Assembly: GCF_017814915.1 (NCBI RefSeq)
Contig: NZ_JAGIPZ010000002.1
Location: 403,084 to 467,083, forward strand
Length of the DNA: 64,000 bases
Direction of reading: 5' to 3'
Origin: Herbaspirillum sp. LeCh32-8
Lineage (GTDB): Bacteria > Pseudomonadota > Gammaproteobacteria > Burkholderiales > Burkholderiaceae_D
Every line of letters begins with the position of its first letter. Position 1 is the stretch's first letter. The notes under the pieces were generated by a model. That model searched no databases, had not been told where the DNA came from, and worked only from the letters and a program-made list of their open reading frames with translations. Position numbers and translations under genes: made by a program. This document shows, piece by piece, positions 16,821 to 25,038 of the stretch.

Positions 16821-18859
16821 CAAAGGCTTCCCGCCAGCGTCAGCAGGGCGGGCGCGCACGCTGCGCCGTCGCGCACGAACACCGGCGGCTCGCCGATGGG
16901 GGCGGCGACGTCCACGCGCCGCCCGCCGTCGAAACGCGCGCCGCTCCACAGATGGATCCAGCGATCGCCGCGCGGCAGATAGGGCTGCCAGCGTTCCTGG
17001 CCGGCCTGATGCACCGGCGCCACCAGCACATCGCGACCGTACAGGTATTGGTCCTGGATGGCGTAGGTCGCCGCGTCCTGTTCGTAGTGCAGGAACAGCG
17101 GGCGTTGCAGCGGCAGGCCGCGTTCGGCGGCTTCGGCCGCCAGGGCGCGCACGTAGGGTTTCAGGCCGACGAATAGGCGCGTCATGCGGGCAAAATGGGC
17201 CAGCACCGCATCGTCCTGCCAGAACTGGAAATTTTCGTCCGGGCGGTTGCCTTCATGGGTGCGCATCACCGGCGTGAACGCCGCCATCTCGGCCCAGCGC
17301 TGGAACAGTTCGGGCGTACGGCGATTGCCGAACAGGCTGGTGTAGCCGCCGATGTCGCTGTGGTGGTAGGCATTGCCGAGCAGGCCGGAGGAGAGCGCGC
17401 CGCAGATGACGGTCTGCAGGCCGTCATGGCGGGTGAAATCGACCGACTGGTCGCCCGCCCACAGCAAGGGGCAATGCGCCTGCACGCCGGTGTAGCCGGC
17501 GCGCATGAAGAACATGGCGTCGCCGGTGCGGCCGGCGGCGGCGATGGCGCGCGCATTGACCTCGGCCCACAGCGTCGGCCAGGCGTTGTGCATCAGCATC
17601 GGGGACACGCCGTTGGCCAGCGTGACGTCGGTGGGCAGGTATTCGCCGAAATCGGCCATCCAGCCGTCCAGGCCTTGCGCCAGCATCTCGTCGCGCAGGA
17701 TGCGCTGTTCGAACCAGCGTGCCGCCGCCGGGCTGGTGAAGTCGACCACGCCGCAATCGAATTCGCCGAAATCGACCAGGTAGTCGCCGTCATCGGCCTG
17801 CGTCGCCAGGTGGCCCAGCTCGCGGGCTTCCTGGTACAGCTGCCCGTCCACGCACAGATAGGGATTCACATAGCCGAGGAAGCGCACGCCCTCGCGCTTG
17901 AGTTGACGCACCCAGTCCTCGTGGCCGGGATAGCGCGCCGCGTTCCAGCGCCAATCCCAGAACAGGCGCTTGCCGAACGAGGTCTGGCGGATGCCGACCC
18001 AGTCCTCGCACCACAGGCCGCTCACGGCGACGCCGGCGGCGCGGCTTTGCTCCATGATGTGCGCGGCGTGCTCGCGGCCGTTCTTCAGGCCCAGCACGGC
18101 GCCGTCGGACAGCCACTCGGGCAGCATGGGTTGGCGGCCGAAGCGGGTCGAGACGTGTCCGACCAGGGTGGGGAAGTCCTCCGCGAGGATGAATTCCAGG
18201 CGCTCCGGAATGGCCCAGAACTGCAGCTCGTGCCAATCCGCGTGACGAAAATCGAAGTCGGCATACGCGCTGGTCTGCGCATGCAGGCAATAGCGCTGGG
18301 AAGACAGGAAGCTCGGTTGCGGGTAATTGGTGTGGTAATAGTCGCCGCCGGCGCGGCCGCTCACGTCGGCTTGCCAGGTCAGCTGCGTGGTCTTGTCGCG
18401 ACCCACGCCGGGCTCGGACGTCCACAGCGGGAAATGCCGGCCGCGCATGTCGAAATACGACATCTGCTCGCCGCAGCCCCACACGTGCTCCTGCGCCAGC
18501 GCAGGCACGCGCCACCACAGGCGATTGATGCCCTGCGCGCCGCTCAACATGAGGTGGGCGCCGGTGGCGGTGATCCGGGCGGTGATCGTGATTTCCGTCG
18601 CCGCGTCGGCGTGGCGGGCCAGCTCGATGCGCACCTGTTGCGGGCCGTGCTCGGTGATGCGCGCTTGGCGCAGCGCGACGCGCTCTTCCACGTAGTCGCT
18701 GATGTCGAAATTGCCGCGATACATCTCCACCTGTTCACGCCCGTGTCCGATGAATACGCAGGGGGTGTCGGGATGGTGTTTGAACAGCGTGCGACCGGCG
18801 AGTTGCAGCGTCAGCCGGCCGTCGGCGTCTTGGGTCCAGTTCATGTTGTGAGATTCCAT
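16820..18859 (-). CDS. yihQ: GH31 sulfoquinovosidase (YihQ type)
   Basis: Retaining alpha-glycosidase that releases sulfoquinovose from sulfoquinovosyl glycerol and similar plant sulfolipid products. 679 residues, close to E. coli YihQ (678), which it resembles throughout. Nucleophile Asp403 lies in GWMADFGEYLPTD and acid/base Asp470 in LLWAGDQSVDF. The sulfonate-binding set of YihQ (Arg301, Trp304, Tyr508) is matched by Arg298-x-x-Trp301 in TSFGKRLFWDW and Tyr506 in HHSDIGGYT. Ordinary alpha-glucosidases of GH31 lack this Arg/Trp pair. No signal peptide, so the glycoside is cleaved in the cytoplasm. Start 18859 is 11 bases after the symporter stop; ATG 18844 is an alternative. Confidence 0.95.
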   Translation of the reverse strand: MESHNMNWTQDADGRLTLQLAGRTLFKHHPDTPCVFIGHGREQVEMYRGNFDISDYVEERVALRQARITEHGPQQVRIELARHADAATEITITARITATGAHLMLSGAQGINRLWWRVPALAQEHVWGCGEQMSYFDMRGRHFPLWTSEPGVGRDKTTQLTWQADVSGRAGGDYYHTNYPQPSFLSSQRYCLHAQTSAYADFDFRHADWHELQFWAIPERLEFILAEDFPTLVGHVSTRFGRQPMLPEWLSDGAVLGLKNGREHAAHIMEQSRAAGVAVSGLWCEDWVGIRQTSFGKRLFWDWRWNAARYPGHEDWVRQLKREGVRFLGYVNPYLCVDGQLYQEARELGHLATQADDGDYLVDFGEFDCGVVDFTSPAAARWFEQRILRDEMLAQGLDGWMADFGEYLPTDVTLANGVSPMLMHNAWPTLWAEVNARAIAAAGRTGDAMFFMRAGYTGVQAHCPLLWAGDQSVDFTRHDGLQTVICGALSSGLLGNAYHHSDIGGYTSLFGNRRTPELFQRWAEMAAFTPVMRTHEGNRPDENFQFWQDDAVLAHFARMTRLFVGLKPYVRALAAEAAERGLPLQRPLFLHYEQDAATYAIQDQYLYGRDVLVAPVHQAGQERWQPYLPRGDRWIHLWSGARFDGGRRVDVAAPIGEPPVFVRDGAACAPALLTLAGSL

Positions 18860-18870
18860 GTCGGGCTTGG

Positions 18871-20631
18871 TCAATGATCCGCAGCCTTGGCCAGCTTCGG
18901 TCCTGCGGACGAACGTCCGGCGCTCATACGTGCGATGTGCGCGTGGTGATAACGGCGCGACACCACCAGCAGCACCAGCGCCGCGATCCAGGTGAGGGCC
19001 ATCCACACGAGATAGTCGGAGGTCACGCCGCCGTGGCGGGCAATGCCCAGCGGCGAGAAGGTCAGGTAGATGCTCACCAGCAGCGCGATCAGCAGCACGC
19101 TCATGGTGCTGGCATGGCGCCACGGTGTCAGGTCGCCATGCTCGCGCGAGCGCGCCTGGTAGGGTTGGACGCGGCGATAGCGCCGGCCCAGCAACAGCAT
19201 CAGCGCGACCTCGCAGACAAACAGGATGCCCATGATGTGGATGAAGTTGATGCCGTAGACCTTGTCGACCTTGAACACGAAGATCAGCAGGGTGTAGACG
19301 ATCACGTGCAACAGCAGCACCACCTTGGCCGGGAAGGCGTCGATGCGGCGGCTGAAGAAGCCCACCAGCACCACCGCGATGATGGGGATATTGAAGAAGC
19401 CCGTGAAGCGGCGCATCACGGTATAGATGCCGTCCGGCGCAAACATCAGCAGCGGCGCGATCAGCAGCGAGACCATGGCGATGGCGATGCTGGCCACCTT
19501 GCCGACGCGGATCAGGCGCTCGTCGCTGGCGTCGGGCTTCCAGGCGCGATAGAAGTCGAAGGCGACCAGCGTGGCGGTGCTGTTGATGACCGCGTTGAAG
19601 TGACTCATGATGGTGCCGAACAATACCGCCACGAAGAAGCCGCGCGCCCACCACGGCAGCACATCGGCCACCAGCTGCGGATACGCCAGGTCGGGGCGGC
19701 TCAGCGGATTGTCCGCATACAGGTGGTAGGCGATCACGCCCGGCAGCAGCATCACCAGCGGCACCATCAGTTTCAGCAGGCCGGACAGCAGGACGCCTTT
19801 TTGTCCCTCGGCCAGGTTCTTGGCGGCGAAGGTGCGTTGCACGATCGACTGGTTAGTGCACCAGTAGAACAGGTTGGCGAAGATCATGCCGGTAAACAGC
19901 GTGCCGAACGGGACCGAATCGTTCGGGCCGCCGATGGCGGAGAGTTTTTCCGGGGCCTGCGTGCCGATGATGTGCAAGCCGGTGGAGAAGTCGCCCTTGC
20001 CCAGCGCGACCAGGCCCAGCACCGGCACCATCAGCCCGGCCACCAGAAGGCCGACGCCGTTGATCGTGTCCGACACCGCCACCGCGCGCAGGCCGCCGAA
20101 GATGGCGTACAGCGCGCCGATGATGCCGGAGATCCAGACCAGCAGCGTGATGGTGGTCGGATAGGACGTGCCGAACATTGCCTGCACGCCGAACACCTGG
20201 TTGAAGGTGATCGCGCCCAGGTACAGGCCCGACGGATTGACCACCAGCATATAGCCGACCACGAAGAAGGCGCTGACCACGCGCCGGGTGGTGGCGTCAT
20301 AACGCTCCTCCAGGAATTGCGGCAGCGTCGAGAAGCCCCCGCGCAGGTAACGCGGCAGGAAGAACATCGCCAGCGCCACGGTGGCGATCGCCGCGGTGCA
20401 TTCCCAGGCCATGGCCGACAGGTTGTGCGCGTAGGCGTCACCGTTGAGGCCGACCATCTGCTCCACCGACAGGTTGGTGAGCATCATGGAGCCGGCGATG
20501 AACCAGCCGGTCAAGCCGCCGCTGGCCATGAAGTAGCCGCGCGCGCCGTGATCCTTGGCGCGACGGGTGAAGAGGTACGACACATAGCCGACCAGCGCCG
20601 TAAACAGGACAAAACTCAGGATGGTAAAAAT
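18871..20631 (-). CDS. Sodium:solute symporter, YidK-like, with probable ATT start
   Basis: SSS-family transporter, about 586 residues with some 14 helices. It resembles E. coli YidK and vSGLT-type sugar transporters (MLTNLSVEQMVGLNG, FYWCTNQSIVQRTFA, AEGQKGVLLSGLLKLM). Probable substrate is sulfoquinovose or its glycosides, from operon context. The first ordinary start codon, GTG 20583, lies within helix 1 and would truncate it. The frame continues upstream as IFTILSFVLFTALVGYV, matching the YidK N-terminus, to an in-frame TAA with no ATG, GTG or TTG. AAGGAG sits 6 bases before an ATT at 20631 (and 3 before an ATC at 20634), so an AUU start is likely. Confidence 0.85.
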   Translation of the reverse strand: MFTILSFVLFTALVGYVSYLFTRRAKDHGARGYFMASGGLTGWFIAGSMMLTNLSVEQMVGLNGDAYAHNLSAMAWECTAAIATVALAMFFLPRYLRGGFSTLPQFLEERYDATTRRVVSAFFVVGYMLVVNPSGLYLGAITFNQVFGVQAMFGTSYPTTITLLVWISGIIGALYAIFGGLRAVAVSDTINGVGLLVAGLMVPVLGLVALGKGDFSTGLHIIGTQAPEKLSAIGGPNDSVPFGTLFTGMIFANLFYWCTNQSIVQRTFAAKNLAEGQKGVLLSGLLKLMVPLVMLLPGVIAYHLYADNPLSRPDLAYPQLVADVLPWWARGFFVAVLFGTIMSHFNAVINSTATLVAFDFYRAWKPDASDERLIRVGKVASIAIAMVSLLIAPLLMFAPDGIYTVMRRFTGFFNIPIIAVVLVGFFSRRIDAFPAKVVLLLHVIVYTLLIFVFKVDKVYGINFIHIMGILFVCEVALMLLLGRRYRRVQPYQARSREHGDLTPWRHASTMSVLLIALLVSIYLTFSPLGIARHGGVTSDYLVWMALTWIAALVLLVVSRRYHHAHIARMSAGRSSAGPKLAKAADH

Positions 20632-20760
20632 GATCGTCTCCTTATGGTCTCTTTTTTATGCGACAGCGTCCCCGCAATCTCGTGGCGACGCGCTTTCCGG
20701 CGTTGTCGGATTTCTGGCGATCCGCTTGCGCCGATGGTTCAGTTGGCAGTATTCACGGCC

Positions 20761-21663
20761 TCAGCAGCCGCGCCAGCGCGGTTCGATCAAGCCCGGCACA
20801 GCGGTGCGCAGCGCGAACAGGCCGCCGGCCTGCGGCTGACCGGCGAGCTCCGCGGGCGGGCGGCCTGCGCGCGCGGTGGTGATGTAGAGCGTGCGCAGAT
20901 CAGGCCCGCCGAAGGCGCACATGGTCGGACACTGCACCGGCAGCGGGTACATCGCATCCACTTTTCCCGCCGGCGTGAACCGCACGACCCGGCCGCCTTC
21001 GTAGAAGGCGCTCCAGTAGCCGCCTTCGGCGTCTACCGCCGCGCCGTCCGGGCGTCCGCGATCCTCGGCGGTGGGTGCGATGCTGACCCAGGTCGCGCGT
21101 GGGCCGCATGCCCCCGTCGCGACGTCGTAGGCCGAGCGATAGATCGTGAAGTTGGGGGTATCAGCGTGGTACATCCAGCGGCCGTCAGGGCTGAAGGCCA
21201 GGCCGTTGGAGGTCAGCAGGCCGTGGCTCAGCACCTCCAGGCGTTGCTGCGACAAGCGGTACAGGTGAGCGCGGCCGCCGGCCTTGGGTTCGTCGATCGT
21301 GCCTGCGATGAAGCGGCCGCGCGGGTCGCAACGTCCGTCATTGAAGCGGCTGGTGCGGATGTCTTCCGGGTTGGCGCACAGTTGTTCCTGCGGACGGGCC
21401 TGGGCGTCGAGGCGCCAGATGCCGGAGCGCAGGCCCGCGATGAAGCCGCCGTCTTCAGCCAGCGCGAAGCAGCCGATGGCCTCCGGCAAGGCGAACGTGA
21501 CATCGCTGCCGGTGGCAGGGTCGAAGCGGTGCAGGGCCTGGCCGAGGATGTCGACCCAGTACAGCACCTGCCGGCGCTCATCCCAGCGCGGGCATTCGCC
21601 CAGCTGGGCGCGCGCGTCGAGTACGCACAGGGGGGAAGCGTTGCTTGATGTGTTGGTCTGCAT
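20761..21663 (-). CDS. SMP-30/gluconolactonase family protein, candidate sulfogluconolactonase
   Basis: 300-residue six-bladed propeller lactonase. Metal-binding residues expected for SMP-30 are present: Glu23 in LGECPRW, Asn108 in RFNDGRCD, Asn153 in TSNGLAFSPDG and Asp206 in RPDGAAVDAEG. It opens aldonolactones; in sulfo-ED the substrate is 6-deoxy-6-sulfogluconolactone. It is the first gene of the operon, with its promoter in the 302-base divergent region shared with the LacI gene. The start at 21663 lacks a good ribosome site, but the family begins shortly after it. A 129-base gap separates it from the symporter. Confidence 0.88.
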   Translation of the reverse strand: MQTNTSSNASPLCVLDARAQLGECPRWDERRQVLYWVDILGQALHRFDPATGSDVTFALPEAIGCFALAEDGGFIAGLRSGIWRLDAQARPQEQLCANPEDIRTSRFNDGRCDPRGRFIAGTIDEPKAGGRAHLYRLSQQRLEVLSHGLLTSNGLAFSPDGRWMYHADTPNFTIYRSAYDVATGACGPRATWVSIAPTAEDRGRPDGAAVDAEGGYWSAFYEGGRVVRFTPAGKVDAMYPLPVQCPTMCAFGGPDLRTLYITTARAGRPPAELAGQPQAGGLFALRTAVPGLIEPRWRGC

Positions 21664-21800
21664 AGCGAGCAATGAACAAGCCGGGCTGTTGCTGTGTGCC
21701 TGAAAAATGGTGAGCCGGAATTGCCGGGAAGCGCCGATCGCGCTTTTGCGCCTGCCTGCCGCCGAACCGTGAATCCTGCTTGGATTCATTCAAGGTCATG

Positions 21801-21816
21801 TTTGTTTGGCAACAAA
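21801..21816. promoter_or_regulatory. Perfect inverted repeat in the SMP-30/LacI divergent region
   Basis: TTTGTT (21801-21806) and AACAAA (21811-21816) flank TGGC. It lies just downstream of the predicted start of the sulfo-ED operon, a usual place for a repressor site. It may be a second site for the LacI regulator or for another protein. Confidence 0.4.
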
Positions 21817-21825
21817 TTAAAAATA

Positions 21826-21868
21826 ATAGCGCTGCGAAATTATAGCGCTGCGATTTTTGATTTGTCCA
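21826..21868 (-). promoter_or_regulatory. Promoter of the sulfo-ED operon with paired AGCGCT operator-like repeats
   Basis: On the minus strand, TGGACA (21868-21863) and a perfect TATAAT (21844-21839) are spaced 18 bases apart. A 12-base direct repeat ATAGCGCTGCGA occurs at 21826-21837 and 21842-21853, 16 bases apart. Each copy holds the palindrome AGCGCT, a typical LacI-family half-site core with central CG. The copies sit on both sides of the -10 box, as expected for repression by the divergent LacI protein. Confidence 0.6.
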
Positions 21869-21892
21869 ATGGAGATTGGCTTGCGCCAAGAC

Positions 21893-21921
21893 ATGACGTG
21901 CTGCAACGCAGCGTTTAAAAT
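21893..21921 (+). promoter_or_regulatory. Possible promoter of the lacI-type gene
   Basis: ATGACG (21893-21898) and TAAAAT (21916-21921) are spaced 17 bases apart, 45 bases before the ATG. The -35 match is moderate. Confidence 0.35.
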
Positions 21922-21965
21922 AGCGTTCGTTCCCACCCCAGCGGGGGCTTCCTGGATGCGCACGG

Positions 21966-23048
21966 ATGACCGACACCACTAAGAATTCCTCAAAAAATGC
22001 CGCCCGCAGCCGCCGCGGCACCAATCGCGTCACGATGGATGACGTCGCCGCGCGCGCGCGGGTTTCGGCCAGTTCCGTTTCGCTGTTCCTGCGCAATCCC
22101 GAGGCCGTGTCGGCGCGCATTGCGCCGCGCATCAAGCGCGCCATTGAGGTGCTCGGTTACGTGCCCAACAAGCTGGCGGGCAGCCTGGCCGCGGCGCGCA
22201 CGCGCGCCATCGGGGTGGTGGTGCCGGCGCTGGGCAATGCCTTCTTCGCCGAGACGGTCGCGGCCATGCAAAGCGAATTCGACCGCCACGGCTACCAGCT
22301 GTTGCTGGGCGCGAGCGAGTACGACCTGGAGCGCGAGGCGGAGCTGGTGCGCGCCTTTCTTTCCTGGTCGCCCACCGCCCTGGTGGTCACCGGCTGTCAT
22401 CACAACGAAGCGACCCACACCTTGCTGCGCCAAGCCAATGTGCCGGTGGTGGAGATGTGGGAGACCGGCGAGCAGCCGTTCGACCTGCAGGTCGGTTTTT
22501 CCCACCGGGCAGTGGGCGAAGCTCTGGCCGCGCACCTGCATGGATTGGGCGCGCGCCGCATCGCCTTCATCGGCGCGCGTATGGAAAAGGACATGCGCGC
22601 CGGTCAGCGGCGCGACGGTTTTTGCGACTGGTTCAAGGCGCGCGGGATCGACGCGCTGGCGATCAACCAGCCGGTAGAGGCCTCGCCCACCGCCGGCGGC
22701 GCAGCCCTGAACGCTGCGCTGGACGCGATGCCGGATCTGCAGGCGGTGGCCTGCTCCAACGACGTGATGGCGCTGGGTGTGCTGTTCGAGGCCCAGCGGC
22801 TGGGGATCGCGGTGCCCGATCGGTTGGCGGTCACCGGTTTTGGCGACCTGCCTTTCAGCCAGGCGTGCGTGCCCTCGCTGACCACCATCGAGCCGCGCGC
22901 GAGTGTGATCGGCCTGAGGATCGCGCAGGAATTGCTGGCCCGTCTGGACGCCGAAGCGCAGGGCGAGGACGCGCCGGAACCGAAGGTGGTGGACGTGGCC
23001 TTCGAGCTGATGGTGCGGGATAGCAGCCGCCGCGGCCCGGCGGATTGA
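21966..23048 (+). CDS. LacI-family transcriptional regulator of the sulfo-ED operon
   Basis: 360 residues: a basic N-terminal extension (about 1-20), a LacI helix-turn-helix (VTMDDVAARARVSASSVSLF, 22-41), hinge, and a periplasmic-binding-protein-like sensor domain (from IGVVVPALGNAFFAETVAAM, with VACSNDVMALGVLFEAQRLG). Overall it is closest to the GntR/gluconate-repressor branch of LacI proteins. It is transcribed away from the nine-gene operon, and the shared region carries paired AGCGCT repeats over the operon promoter. A repressor relieved by sulfoquinovose or a pathway intermediate is the simplest reading; the effector is unknown. Confidence 0.9.
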   Translation: MTDTTKNSSKNAARSRRGTNRVTMDDVAARARVSASSVSLFLRNPEAVSARIAPRIKRAIEVLGYVPNKLAGSLAAARTRAIGVVVPALGNAFFAETVAAMQSEFDRHGYQLLLGASEYDLEREAELVRAFLSWSPTALVVTGCHHNEATHTLLRQANVPVVEMWETGEQPFDLQVGFSHRAVGEALAAHLHGLGARRIAFIGARMEKDMRAGQRRDGFCDWFKARGIDALAINQPVEASPTAGGAALNAALDAMPDLQAVACSNDVMALGVLFEAQRLGIAVPDRLAVTGFGDLPFSQACVPSLTTIEPRASVIGLRIAQELLARLDAEAQGEDAPEPKVVDVAFELMVRDSSRRGPAD

Positions 23049-23196
23049 GGCGCCGCCGCCCGGCCGTTCTCATGCAACGGCGGCCCGATGATGGGGGGGA
23101 AGGTCGGCCCGGCGCCCGTCGGCTGGAATTTCGCCCGCGCCCCTGCGGCACATTCCGGGAATCCGCACGAATGCTGCATTGCGGCATATTTTTCTT

Positions 23197-23230
23197 CCGA
23201 AAAAAACCTTTGAAAACAAGGGTTTGTCGG
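23197..23230. promoter_or_regulatory. Imperfect palindrome upstream of the kgtP sigma-54 promoter
   Basis: Arms CCGA...AACC (from 23197) and GGGTTTGTCGG (to 23230) form an imperfect inverted repeat in an AT-rich patch. It ends 22 bases before the -24 element. Activator sites for sigma-54 promoters are usually further away, so this may be an activator site or a site for a bending protein. Confidence 0.3.
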
Positions 23231-23252
23231 ATTTCTTCAAGGTGCCATTCGC

Positions 23253-23268
23253 TGGCACGAAGCCTGCA
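23253..23268 (+). promoter_or_regulatory. Sigma-54 promoter of kgtP
   Basis: TGGCACG-AAGC-CTGCA matches the -24/-12 consensus TGGCACG-N4-TTGCA at all but one position, with the invariant GG and GC correctly spaced. Transcription would start near 23280, giving a leader of about 220 bases before kgtP. The downstream DctD-like protein is a sigma-54 activator, which fits. Confidence 0.8.
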
Positions 23269-23502
23269 ATACCTCCCGCACAAGTAAAGCAAAACGGAGA
23301 CAGACACGATGCGCCCCGCATCCCGCACGCGTTCGCGTCGCGCCTTCCTGCCGGCCTTACCCATTACCCGTTACACATCGTCCATCCGCAGCATTCGCGT
23401 GTCAGCCAAACGGCCGTTCGAGCCGGAGCGCGCACCGGGATGACAGGACTTACCCGGCCGCCAAATCACAGAGGGAGGAGGCGGCCGTCACAGGAGATAT
23501 CC

Positions 23503-24894
23503 ATGAGCGACATCCAGAGCACCAGCCTGAAAGCCGGCCAGCAGGCGCCCAAGCAACTGAGCGCGGCAGACTACCGCAAGCGCATCTTCGCCATCCTCGG
23601 CGCCTCGTCCGGCAACCTGGTCGAGTGGTTCGACTTCTACGTCTATTCCTTCTGCGCGATTTATTTCGCGCCAGCCTTCTTCCCCAAGGGCGACCCCACC
23701 ACCCAGCTGCTGAACACCGCCGGCGTGTTCGCCGCCGGCTTCCTGATGCGCCCGATCGGCGGCTGGCTGTTCGGTCGTATCGCCGACAAGCATGGCCGCA
23801 AGACCTCCATGCTGATCTCGGTGCTGATGATGTGCGGCGGCTCGCTGGCCGTCGCCATGCTGCCGACCTACGCCACCATCGGCGCCTGGGCGCCCGCGCT
23901 GTTGCTGCTGGCGCGCCTGTTCCAGGGCTTGTCGGTGGGTGGCGAATACGGCACTTCGGCCACCTACATGAGTGAAGTCGCGCCGCAGGGCCGTCGCGGC
24001 TTCTTCGCTTCCTTCCAGTACGTGACGCTGATCGGCGGCCAGTTGCTGGCAGTGCTGGTGCTGTTCGGCATGCAGCAGTGGCTGACCAAGGCCGAGCTCA
24101 TGGACTGGGGCTGGCGCGTGCCGTTCGTGCTGGGCGCGGTCGGCGCGCTGGTGGCGATGTACCTGCGCAGCTCGCTGGCCGAGACTGCCTCCGAAGGCAG
24201 TCGAAAGAAGAAGGAAGCCGGCACCCTGAAGGGCCTGCTGCAGCACAAGCGCGCCTTCATCAACGTGGTCGGCTTCACCGCCGGCGGCTCGCTGATGTTC
24301 TACACCTTCACCACCTACATGCAGAAGTACCTGGTCAACACCGCCGGCATGGATCCCAAGGTCGCCAACGGCGTGATGACCGGCGCGTTGTTCGTCTACA
24401 TGATCCTGCAGCCGATCTTCGGCGCCATCTCGGACAAGATCGGCCGCCGCAACTCCATGCTGTGCTTCTCCTTCCTCGGCATGATCTGCACTTTCCCCAT
24501 CCTGCACCTATTGAAGGACGTCACCAGCCCCTACGCCGCCTTCGGCCTGGCGATCCTGGCGCTGACCATCGTCAGTTTCTACACCTCGATCGGCGGCCTG
24601 ATCAAGGCCGAGATGTTCCCGGCCGAAGTACGCGCGCTGGGCGTGGGCCTGTCGTATGCGGTGGGCAACGCCATCTTCGGCGGCTCCGCCGAGTTCGTGG
24701 CGCTGTCGCTGAAGTCGGCCGGCATGGAGTCGAGTTTCTACTGGTACGTCACCGCGCTGTGCCTGGTGGCGCTGGTAGTCACGCTGCGCATGCCTGACCC
24801 GCAGCGCGACGGCCACCTGCACGAGGACGTCGATATGGAACATGACGACGCCGCTCCCCAGGTCGACAGCCTGAAGCAGCACAAGCCGGCCTGA
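23503..24894 (+). CDS. kgtP: 2-oxoglutarate:proton symporter, MHS family
   Basis: Inner-membrane major facilitator that imports 2-oxoglutarate. 463 residues, with 12 predicted helices and close resemblance to E. coli Kgt[19 protein letters not shown], the MFS loop [39 protein letters not shown] and [20 protein letters not shown] charged C-terminal tail (His/Asp/Glu-rich) extends beyond the E. coli protein. ATG 23503 has AGGAG 6 bases upstream. It is preceded by a sigma-54 promoter and followed on the same strand by a sensor kinase and sigma-54 activator that probably control it. Confidence 0.93.
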   Translation: MSDIQSTSLKAGQQAPKQLSAADYRKRIFAILGASSGNLVEWFDFYVYSFCAIYFAPAFFPKGDPTTQLLNTAGVFAAGFLMRPIGGWLFGRIADKHGRKTSMLISVLMMCGGSLAVAMLPTYATIGAWAPALLLLARLFQGLSVGGEYGTSATYMSEVAPQGRRGFFASFQYVTLIGGQLLAVLVLFGMQQWLTKAELMDWGWRVPFVLGAVGALVAMYLRSSLAETASEGSRKKKEAGTLKGLLQHKRAFINVVGFTAGGSLMFYTFTTYMQKYLVNTAGMDPKVANGVMTGALFVYMILQPIFGAISDKIGRRNSMLCFSFLGMICTFPILHLLKDVTSPYAAFGLAILALTIVSFYTSIGGLIKAEMFPAEVRALGVGLSYAVGNAIFGGSAEFVALSLKSAGMESSFYWYVTALCLVALVVTLRMPDPQRDGHLHEDVDMEHDDAAPQVDSLKQHKPA

Positions 24895-25038
24895 TCCGGC
24901 GCGCCGGGGCGGCATGTGCGCCGCCTCGCGCTATCATTGGGGACTTCGATCCCGTTGCAGCGAGCGGCGCCTTTCGGGGCGCCGCGTCGTATCTGCGCCG
25001 GATCTTTCTCCTGTATTCCGATTTCTGTCATCCCGCGC

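Noticed and set aside
16820..19654. One very long protein continuing from the symporter frame into the GH31 gene
   Set aside because: The upstream part is an out-of-frame read of the symporter; the YihQ N-terminus aligns from about 18859.
18874..21648. Plus-strand frame of over 900 codons opposite the symporter and lactonase
   Set aside because: Composition (His, Gln, Arg, Ala runs) is typical of antisense frames; it covers two well-supported genes and the gap between them.
10446..21663. Alternative reading of the operon as a galactose, arabinose or plain glucoside pathway
   Set aside because: The SDR, lactonase, dehydratase and aldolase families would fit, but the YihQ-type GH31 with its sulfonate pocket and the TauE exporter favour sulfoquinovose. 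Kept as the main alternative.
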